Below are positions 46,714 to 54,942 of a stretch of DNA of 64,000 nucleotides, piece by piece. Source of the stretch: Pictodentalium vernedei (taxonomy: Eukaryota > Mollusca > Scaphopoda > Dentaliida > Dentaliidae); the NCBI GenBank assembly GCA_031216915.1, contig CM062297.1:177620356-177684355 (forward strand). The letters are read 5' to 3'. Within the stretch, counting starts at the first letter, position 1; every line of letters begins with the position of its first letter. Position numbers and translations under genes: made by a program. Under the pieces are notes generated by a model. It saw only the letters and a list, made by a program, of their open reading frames with translations. It was not told the origin of the DNA and ran no database searches.

Positions 46714-47410
46714 CAGTTAAAACTAGAAGTCCTGTTGTAAAATGCACACAAATAGCACGCCGATCTGCACGTTAATCTATGCGTTATGACCATAGTAAAG
46801 CTATCAAATTCTGTACATATGGCCTGTGCACAAGCAATGTTTCAGCCAATGGACCTCCGGGTAACCCGGAGGTCCATTGGCAGAAACATTGCCTGTGTCT
46901 GCTATGAGTATTTATTATTTATTGGTGTTTAAGGTCACATACTTATGCACAATGGCTAATCGTGACCGTGACAGTTTTATGGGTGGAGGAAGCCGGAGTA
47001 CCCGGAGAGAACCACCGAGCAACGACGAGCAGCTGTCAGCTCTCCAACATCGTAACTCTGAACTCTGCACCGCAGCACAGGCAGGGTTAGATTGGTTGAA
47101 GGCATGCGCACCATCGACGTGCAGTACGCCTCAGTACACAGCGTCATCGTGCCCCCATGTAGGCAATCGGGGTGAAGTGACTTGCCCAAGGACTCAACGC
47201 GGTTGCCGCAGGTGGGATTCAAACCGAGGACCTCCCGGCTTGCAGCCTGCACCTCTACCAACTGAACCACCGCGCCCCCGTCTGCTATGAGTAACCAGAA
47301 GAATCTGCCATGCTTTGGATGCCATTCGATATGGCAATTGCGCACAATTCCTACGCGCAATTAAGCCTAGATAAGCATGCAGTTCGTGACAGGACTTCTA
47401 GTTTTAACTG
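46714..47410. mobile_element. Tc1/mariner-like MITE interrupted by a SINE
   Basis: Terminal inverted repeats CAGTTAAAACTAGAAGTCCT, then GT, and ACAGGACTTCTAGTTTTAAC, then TG, are perfect over about 22 bp and flanked by TA on both sides (46712-46713 and 47411-47412). The middle is a palindrome (AATGGACCTCCGGgtaaCCC, then GGAGGTCCATTGG). Without the SINE and one duplication it is about 314 bp. Confidence 0.82.
46911..47279 (-). mobile_element. tRNA-headed SINE with 14-bp TSD
   Basis: Minus-strand head GGGGGCGCGGTGGTTCAGTT, with box B GGTTTGAATCCC. Body TTGGGCAAGTCACTTCACCC, GATTGCCTACATGGGGGCAC, CTCGGTGGTTCTCTCCGGGT. Tail GTGACCTTAAACACCAATAA. Target duplication GTCTGCTATGAGTA lies at 46897-46910 and 47280-47293. 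Same family as 16305-16617, but retaining a longer body. Confidence 0.92.
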
Positions 47411-47632
47411 TAGATTAGATGAACTTTATTCATTTGTTACACTAATTTATGTTTTTTTCTGGCTGAATAGTCTTAGTAATTGATCCCCAAGAACACCGAA
47501 GAGTGATCAAAGGGAAGTTAGACTGAACAAAATGGTGATACTTATAGACAGGGCATTTTGTATCGAGTGGTGTCAAACAAACTAATATAGATTTTTTCCA
47601 AGTAAAGGAGCCTGAAGTCATATTTATTATAT

Positions 47633-47783
47633 AAACAATAAACATATAGTGTGTTTTTATATCTGTGTTATACAACGAGTTGAAATATGGTTTATTTTTT
47701 CGAGGCTTCGCCGAGAAAAAATAAACCATATTTCAACGAGTTGTATAACACAGATATAAAAACACACTATATGTTTATTGTTT
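47633..47783. repeat. long near-perfect palindrome, 73-bp arms
   Basis: AAACAATAAACATATAGTGT at the left end is mirrored by ACACTATATGTTTATTGTTT at the right end. The arms match along about 73 bp around a central CTTCG-type loop. The exceptions are small patches: CAACGAGTTG occurs in the same orientation in both arms, and one CGAG/TCGA-type patch sits near the tip. Confidence 0.85.
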
Positions 47784-48461
47784 TTATCTGATAACAAACA
47801 GACACCCGTCTCGTGCATCTACCCGACTTATATATGCTTCCCACGGGCCTCCAAAGAAAACCAGTCTATGAGACAAAAGAAATAGGACAAGATGCATAGA
47901 GTTGTGTCCCTTACATTACAAAATCGATGACGGTGATTGTAAAGTGCGATTGCACTTCTTGCATCATGTAACTGCGCTGGAACAAAACAAATTTCAACTA
48001 TTTTATTAACAGTAACAAAACGGTGTTTCAGTAGAGTTATTCTTTTTTTGACATAGTTCCAGTTTTCTTCCGTGTTTTATGCTGTAGTCCCAATATAACA
48101 AATAATTTTGCGCTTGTTTACAATTTTTACGAAGTGTTTTTTTTTCAGGTAGAGCAGACGAACTTTTAATTAGCGCAGTTCCGCGAGTACTTTTGATCGA
48201 GGCCGTGACTATAAATAGTTCGCAGTTGCCGCATACTAATTACTATTAACATTCAAGTAATTTCTACAATGTTTTGAAGCAAAATTTTAGGTTGCCTTTA
48301 TTGAAGCAAAATAAATAAGAAATGACACCATCAGAGGATTTTGACAAAGTGCAATAAGCGTACAATTAAAACCTGCCCTGTGATATAACGATGTTTCATG
48401 AATGAATGAATGAAAATGGAATTGAAAGAGGTCAGAGGTCATTCGCATAAATTATAATTAT
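47784..48461. other. anonymous intron sequence
   Basis: No recognised feature. Confidence 0.5.
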
Positions 48462-48513
48462 ATACAACACCCGTTGTATATACTTCAAGTATATACAACG
48501 GTTGTTATACTCT
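48462..48513. repeat. AT-rich palindrome
   Basis: TTATATACAACACCCGTTGT, then ATATACTT, faces AAGTATATACAACGGTTGTT. Arms of about 24 bp with an indel. Confidence 0.6.
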
Positions 48514-48545
48514 ATGGTTATCAGATAAATGTTCTTAACACATAG

Positions 48546-50540
48546 AACAAGAGCAGCATCAGACATGGCTAAATACGCCTGTTAGCCATTTTGAATGGTA
48601 CCAACTTTGGTTGAGATCAAATAATCCAAACTGGAGTTATCGGTCAGAAACCAAAAATGTTAATAGACAGCCAAATTCCAAGTCAAAAAAGGGTCATAAC
48701 TCATGTAACAAGAGGGATGTTACATCCCAACGCTCACCTACATTCACGCTTGATAATGTCGTTCCAATGTAACATGCCTAATATTTAGTTAATATAAATC
48801 ATTAACTAGGCATCAAATGATTAATGTGGTTTATGTGATGGCTTTGGAAAGTCTATATTTCTGCATTTATTATATATCAATTCAACATAGAATCATTGGA
48901 TATAAAAGCATTTTTTTCTTTTAGAAATGTTTATGATTAAGAATATGAATCGTGAGGCCAGATATTAAATCATAAATAAGAATTAGGAAAGGCTTTCATA
49001 AATTTATTTTTTACAAAATAAAAATACATCAGATCAAAAAAAAATAAAATAGGAGGTGCAAAATGGCATTATGTAATGAAGAATCACTGAAATTGTAATT
49101 GAAGTACATTCATTGGTTAAAGAGGAGTTGCGGAAAAACATTCGTTCAAGAAAGTGACTATAAGTCCCAACAAAAATACATCACATCAACAACTAAAATA
49201 AGCCTTAATGTTACTAGTAACAAGGATGAGAAAGAATTAAATAAAAAAAAAAAAGTTAAAAAAATTTTTTTTTAAAGAAAGTGAATATAAGTCCCAAAAA
49301 TCCCCCTCAAGTTCCTCAAATATGCATGTAATGAGGGCGCAACATTACCGCAATGTAGTTCAGTAACCCATGTGTACAATATCAATTGCCTGGAAAGACA
49401 CATAGAAACAGAACTCACCTTAACACAAACTTTTAGAACTTAAAATTGAGTAAGTCAGAGAAAAACGTGAACATTGTGACTGAAAAAAGAAAAGAAACCA
49501 GTTAAATTTCTGCATACAGTAGGGCTAATACCTAAAGTAGTTATTGAAATGAGAAAATAAATAGTAATGAGAGGTGAAGGCACCACAATCTGCACAAAAG
49601 CTGACTTTAACGCAAATTCTTACAACACCTAAACGCTAATTCTTACAACAAGTTTTGGCAGAAAATCAGCCTCAAATTCCTCAATATACATGTAATGAGG
49701 GTTAAATATTACTGCAATGGAGTTCAGTAACCCAAGTGTAGAATATTAATCACCTGGAAAGACACATAGAAACACAACTCACCTAAACACAAAGTTTACA
49801 AAGTTTTACAACTTAAAATTTACTAAGTCCGAGAAAAACATGAAAATTTTGACTGAAAAAAGAGAAAATTTCCATTAAATTTCTGCATACAGTAGTGTTA
49901 ATACCTACAGTTGTTATTGAAATATGAAAATCAACAGTAATGAGAAGTTAAAGCAGCACAATCTGCACAAAAGCTGACTTTAATGCAAATTCTTACAACA
50001 CCTAAACACAAATTCTTACAAGTTTTGGCAGAAAATTTGAGGTGAAATATGGAAAAAAGTCGTAGTATCAGGGTTAAATACTGTTCTGATAGTCCCCTAC
50101 AACCTACATATGCAATATCAAAGGCCTGAGCCTACTGATCTTTGAGAAATTAACCTTAACATTAAATCTTACAATATTGGACACGCCGGATGCCGACGCC
50201 CGAGATCATGACAATAGCACACCACTTCTAATAGAAGTAGGTGAGCTAAAAATAATTTGACGGAACCCCTAATTGAACTTGGCCAGTATTACTAGATGGG
50301 TAATACACATACCAACTTTGGTTGAGATCAAATAATCCAAATTGCAGTTATTGGTCAGAAAACAAAAATGTTAATAGATGGTCAAATTCTAAGTCGAAAA
50401 AGGGCCATAACTCATGTAAAAATACTTGGACAGAACCCATATTCGAACTTGGCCTGTAATACCATACAAACTTTGGTTGAGATCAAATACTCCAAACTCA
50501 AGTTATCAGTCGGAAACCAATTGTTTACAGATGGACGGCA
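48546..50540 (+). mobile_element. F6 tandem-repeat element hosting F2
   Basis: 5' AACAAGAGCAGCATCAGACA, then stem GGCTAA/TTAGCC. The core is about 145-150-bp units marked by ACTTTGGTTGAGATCAAATA, GTTATCGGTCAGAAACC, AAAGGGTCATAACTCATGTA and GGACAGAACCC. F2 sits at 48707-50247 within the first unit. The 3' terminus was not identified; an ACAGATGGACGGCAAGCGAA patch at about 50526 probably lies near it. Confidence 0.6.
48707..50247 (+). mobile_element. F2 tandem-repeat element, short copy
   Basis: Same 5' hairpin (GGGATGttACATCCC) and GCTCACCTAC as the copy at 43574. 3' hairpin ACTTCTaatAGAAGT, then AGGTGAGCT. It has one XY dimer plus a partial unit, against two dimers in the other copy, and lacks the 73-bp duplication. 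Flanks TCATGT and AAAAATAATTTGACGGAACC join as an uninterrupted F6 unit, so there is no target duplication. Confidence 0.85.
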
Positions 50541-50854
50541 AGCGAAGTGGTCAAAACCCTTATCCCACTGATGGTTTAAATCTGATTACCGGCCCTAGTA
50601 CCTATTTATCCTGTTGTAGAAAAAATTAAGTTAAAATAGGTTAAAACTAAAATATAATGGGCAATAACTCTTGAATGATTGAACAGGCGAAATTGATCAT
50701 CTAGTCAGTTCTGATCCTGTTCGGCTGTTGTTTAGTGTGCAAAATTGACAAGAACACTTGGTTCATTCACGTGGTGGTTACGCAAATTTAAATCTACGTA
50801 AACGGATGACCGGTTAACCAAAAGCTGCATCTTGAATGGTAAAGTCTGAGTAAC

Positions 50855-51113
50855 TTAACTGGTAGAGTGCTAAAATTTTTCTCAGCCTTAAGATTTGTTC
50901 ACACATTTTTGTCCTGTTACAATTAATGGGAGAATGCCTATAGCCTATAGGCACTCTCCCATAAATTGTAACAATTTGAATCGATGGAGATGAAGTAATT
51001 TTACTTCTAAGATAACATGAAGGACATCCAAAGATTATGAAGCCTTTATTTAACTTTAGGTACCTGCAGTTCAGAATAAAGCCAAATACGGCCTTCTAGC
51101 ACTCTACTATTAG
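50855..51113. mobile_element. palindromic MITE (GTGCCTATAGGCAC family), copy A
   Basis: Left end TTAACTGGTAGAGTGCT, right end AGCACTCTACTATTAG. Centre GGGAGAATGCCTATAGCCTA, then TAGGCACTCTCCC, then TAAATTGTAACA. Together with about 110 bp of left flank it is duplicated at 51150-51527. Confidence 0.7.
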
Positions 51114-51274
51114 ACTATTTGGACTCTGTGTGTGTGTGTCACATTCAACAGCAGTGTGCAAAATTTGACGAGAACGCTCGTTTCGTTCGTGTGGTAGTTA
51201 GGCAAATTTAAATCTGCACGAACGGATGACCGGTTAGCCAAAAGTTGCATCCTGAATGGTAAAGTCTAAGTTAC

Positions 51275-51527
51275 TCAACTGGTAGAGTGCTAAATTTTTT
51301 CTCAGCCCCAAGATTTGTTCACACATTTTTGCTTGTTACAATTCATGGCAGAGTGCCTATGGGCACTCTCCCATAAATTGTAACAATGCAAATCGATAGA
51401 GATGAAGTAATTTTACTTCCAAGATAATATGAAGGATATCCACAGAATATGAAGCCTTTATTTAACTTTAGGTACCGGCAGTTCAGAATAAAGCTCAAAT
51501 ATGGGCTTTTAGCACTCCACCAGTTAA
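51275..51527. mobile_element. palindromic MITE (GTGCCTATAGGCAC family), copy B
   Basis: Ends AACTGGTAGAGTGCT and AGCACTCCACCAGTT. Centre GGCAGAGTGCCTATGGGCAC, then TCTCCC. Left flank ACGGATGACCGGTTAGCCAA is shared with copy A (ACGGATGACCGGTTAACCAA), so A and B arose by a roughly 410-bp tandem duplication. Confidence 0.72.
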
Positions 51528-52440
51528 CCAGCCTTTCTTGTATCTTGATAGATTTTTAGACTTTTACCTTGAGAGGTTACATATATTTCAGTTCCACATA
51601 ATATATGAATACTTGTTAATGATAAAAAGGTAGTTTCCCAACAATTTTTATGTAGCTGAGCATTTGGTTAGCCATCTTCAAACCACGTGAGCGGTCAGTT
51701 GGTTGGAGTTATTTTTGAAATTTTGCGCACTGTTTTTCAATACACAAACAATCAGTAGAGTCAAAAAACAATTATAAGGGTTCCTGAAGGCAAGGACTGA
51801 AAAAGTCAAGGCCATTCAAGGCAGTTTCTTGAAAAATTTCAGCAGTTTTCAAGGCCCTACAAGTCTAACAAGAGCTATAACGCTGGTAATTATGTGTGGA
51901 CCAAAACTTCAATGTGTGTAAGTCCTTTCCCCCATACTGGTCTATCACAATCAAAAAATGCATCAAAATCAAACAACCGATGCTGTAGTTATAATGCAAA
52001 ATGTTGGTACATCAGTAGAAAAGTATGGTCATATGGATGGAGCCCTAGCCTATGTGAGCAGTGAATCCTCCTTCAAGGTCGGGGATAATAATGGAGAAAT
52101 CATGCAAAAGCTCATAAATGCCTCTCTTTTTGGTTCACTTCTCCCTGTTTTCATTTGACTTCTCCCTCGAGTCTGCAGAAGGAGAAGTGATTTCTCCCTC
52201 AATACAACCTCCAAGGTGGTCAACGAGCACAACACTTTCACCAGTTGAAAAAGAAATGCAAGAACACTGAATATTAGATGCTATTTTCATTAAATTGTCT
52301 GGATTCAATATTGATTTCGTAAGATCGTATTCATGAAATCTCGGCCCAATGGTTTTCATGAGTCGAAACCTCAACACACTGAAAGAGACTGCTTTCGCAA
52401 ATCACATTGTATCTCAGATTCAATGGTTAAAAACACTTAC
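51528..52440. other. anonymous intron sequence with hAT-like fragment
   Basis: 51779-51866 (GGGTTCCTGAAGGCAAGG, GGCCATTCAAGGCAGTTTC, TTTTCAAGGCCCT) resembles the ends of the hAT-like element at 24718-26284, as a fragment. Nothing else recognised. Confidence 0.4.
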
Positions 52441-52557
52441 TGGAAGCCACGCTCCTATATCCCCAGAGTGGAGCCATCCTTCTTCATCTAGAGCCTCTTT
52501 TGTCTTCTCTGGATCTTTTAGATATCCTTTGAATACATTTGGTCCTTTGAAGCATAT
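52441..52557 (-). CDS. ACSL: ACSL exon b, start of FACS signature ([11 protein letters not shown])
   Basis: A 117-nt, 39-codon exon in phase 0 at both ends. The acceptor is tttttgcag and the donor a strong GTAAGT. It encodes [16 protein letters not shown] and then [13 protein letters not shown]. The xGD motif (SGD here, TGD in many homologues) is the fatty-acyl-CoA-synthetase signature; in adenylate-forming enzymes its Asp contacts the ribose hydroxyls of ATP/AMP. The stretch from this exon into exon c (IDRKK) makes up the signature. Flanking intron holds MITEs at 52669-53796 on one side and unrecognised sequence on the other. Confidence 0.95.
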
Positions 52558-52668
52558 CTGCAAAAACAAAATGCAACTTCAGTTCTATTTACTTAAGCAA
52601 AATTTTCTATTTTCATTTGGAAGGATACTTTCTAGACCAGCAATAGCACTGTGCAGAAACAGAAATAT

Positions 52669-52915
52669 TAAATGGTAGAGGGCTGGAAGCCCATATTAGG
52701 GCTTTATTCTGAAGTGCATGTGCCACAACTTGAAGGCTTTCTGTTCTTTGAACAGTTTTCCTAGAATTTGTTAAGTGAAATAATATCGTATGTGGATTTG
52801 CTGTTACAATTCATGGGACAGTGCCTATAGCACTCTCCTATGAACTACAATAAAGCAACAAAGACATGTGAACAAATTTTGACAACCCAAAATAATTCAG
52901 CATTCTACCAGTTAA
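52669..52915. mobile_element. palindromic MITE, copy C
   Basis: Left AAATGGTAGAGGGCTGG, right AGCATTCTACCAGTTAA. Centre CATGGGACAGTGCCTATAGC, then ACTCTCC. Closest to copy F in its left half (GGCTTT, AAGTGCAnGnnC). Confidence 0.6.
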
Positions 52916-52932
52916 ACAACTTACCCACTTTA

Positions 52933-53507
52933 GGCTAAACAGAAAAATATATTTGGTTCTCGGGCAATTAATTTTTCAAATCAATGAGGGAGGCTGGCTT
53001 TTAAAGTTTTTTTTTTTTTAACTGGTAGAGTGCTGAATTATTTTTGGTTGCAAATATCTGTTCACATAGTCTAGTCTTGTTAAATTTTTGAGAGAATACC
53101 TATAGGCACTCTCCCATAAATTGCAGGCTAAATAATTACATTACAAACATGAAGCACATCCACAGATTAAGACTTTAAGTTGCAGTGCCTGCACTTCAGA
53201 AAAAAGCCCAAATTTGGATTTCTGTCACTCAAATAGATAACTGAGAAATACAAAATATATTTGTGTTGTTATATTTATACAGCTTTTTTTCGAAAAATAA
53301 ATGCTGTCCACATATTTTTGTAAACATTCAGTTTGTTCTGTCCTGCAGAAAATAACTCAAATAGTACGTGGACAGTATTTATTTTTCGAAAAAGCAGTAT
53401 GAATATAACAAACAAAAAAATAAAAAATAAAAATAAAAGCATCCCACCCTCATTCATTTGAAAAATTAATTGTGTTCATGAACCAAATACATTTTTTTTG
53501 TTTGGCC
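52933..53507. mobile_element. Harbinger-like MITE with nested MITE D
   Basis: Ends GGCTAAACAGAAAAATATAT, then TTGGTTCTCGGGCAATTAAT, and complementary ATTAATTGTGTTCATGAACC, then AAATAC and GTTTGGCC. Flanked by TTA (52930-52932) and TAA (53508-53510). Same TTTGGTTCTCnGGCA terminal block as 37382-39168. Contains MITE D and a 26-bp-arm palindrome (53286-53393, TTTTTCGAAAAATAAATGCT). Confidence 0.6.
53018..53241. mobile_element. palindromic MITE, copy D, nested
   Basis: Left TTAACTGGTAGAGTGCTGAA, right CACTCAAATAGATAA (diverged). Centre GAGAATACCTATAGGCACTC. Confidence 0.55.
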
Positions 53508-53544
53508 TAAAAAGAGTTGGTTTGCAAATTTATGTCTTTCATCT

Positions 53545-53796
53545 TTAAATGGTAAAGTGCTGATTTTTTTCTGACAACAAATCAAAGCTCATCATATACT
53601 GCTCTATTACATTTAATTGGATGGTGCCTTATAGGCACTATCCAATTAAATGTCAGAGAGCAAGGTATTGTATAAAAAATCTGATCCATATCAGGGACAA
53701 TAAAGGCTTCCTCAGGCAGAATGTAGCTACAGACAGTTATTGCCTGTCACTTTAAGTAAAACCCAAAATAGGGCTTCCAGTACTCTACCAGTTTAG
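53545..53796. mobile_element. palindromic MITE, copy E
   Basis: Left TTAAATGGTAAAGTGCTGA, right AGTACTCTACCAGTTTA. Centre CATTTAATTGGATGGTGCCT, then TATAGGCACTATCCAATTAA, then ATG: the arm sequence differs from the other copies but remains self-complementary. Confidence 0.65.
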
Positions 53797-54547
53797 CACA
53801 AAATGTCACCACCATTGATGTTTTCTCAATTTACAGAGTTTGATTACAAATGTATTTCTTTTGCACAATAACTCAACACATCCATTTTTCTTAATGTTGG
53901 GTTATATATTTTACCCTTTCCCTTGCATGCATGCAAAATTTAAACAAGACCATTTCTTCTTAATTGTGCTGCAAATCTGATCTCATCTACTAAACCTCAC
54001 TATATTGTTATTTTCTTTTTTTAAACTCTTAACCCGCCTAGTATTTTTAAGATATTTTTCATCAAATCTAGTCATGTTTGCTGTAAAGCAGCCATGATTA
54101 GATTTCATGAAAAATCTAATCAAATTTAACCAAAAAAATCATTTGCAAGAGAATCCATTGAATTTGTTGGAAGAAAATTTGATTAAATGTGCCAATTATT
54201 TCACTTATTTCAGTGACAATAGAAATTCTCTTCTGAACTATCTGCCAGTGGCATACATGTAAGTTATTACCACCATGTGAGGTTCCGCATTGGGGTTTTG
54301 AAGTCGAGACCTCATCTCTGGGTCATATATCAAGGAGTCTGTTTGGACAAGCGAATATATGAATCCAAGGCAAGGTCAAGACTTTAATACACCATCTCAG
54401 AAACTCACTTGGTGGTAATAACCAATTTATTTTACAATATTCTTCTCTTTTTTGACTTGTTCGCATATATTTTGACAATCATTCAGCATCTATGAATTAT
54501 TTTTTATGTAAGAAGATCATGACATCATGGTATTACATTCTTGAGCT

Positions 54548-54826
54548 GTGCAATATACAAGCCTAAAAATAAGCAATCTGTCATTTACAGAATGAGGTCC
54601 CCAGACGGTGAATTTGCTGATGCTATTCCATACAAAGGGCAATTTATCCTCAGGGTACCTCTTTCTGTTTAGTTTTGAGACCCTGATTCAGATTGAGGTT
54701 CACAGAGGGCAAATTTAGTGATGCTACCCTGCTGTGCAGGGTAGCATCACCAATTTCACCCTCTGGGGACCATATTTTGCAGATGACAGTCAGCTTATTT
54801 TCTGGCTTGGCAATATGTATTCCCCA
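54548..54826. repeat. inverted-repeat element
   Basis: Left arm (54548-54630: CAATATACAAGCCTAAAAAT, TGTCATTTACAGAATGAGGT, CCCCAGACGGTGAATTTG) is complementary, imperfectly, to the right arm (54728-54826). The centre has a tighter hairpin, AGTGATGCTACCCTGCtgtG, then CAGGGTAGCATCAC. Probably a fold-back MITE; no target duplication identified. Confidence 0.6.
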
Positions 54827-54942
54827 TTCAGTGGTGTTCCACTTGTACTGTAACCGTCAAAGTTTAGAGTAAATGTTGAGCTGTGTGTTTCTTTGTTTTA
54901 CTGTGCAGGATTAATGCATGGTAGATCTAAAAAAAACCAAAC

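Noticed and set aside
46877-47360. Open frames of 127-137 codons on both strands
   Set aside because: Both translate the tRNA-headed SINE; the same peptide fragments appear at 16323, 26934 and 40313-40609 wherever a SINE lies.
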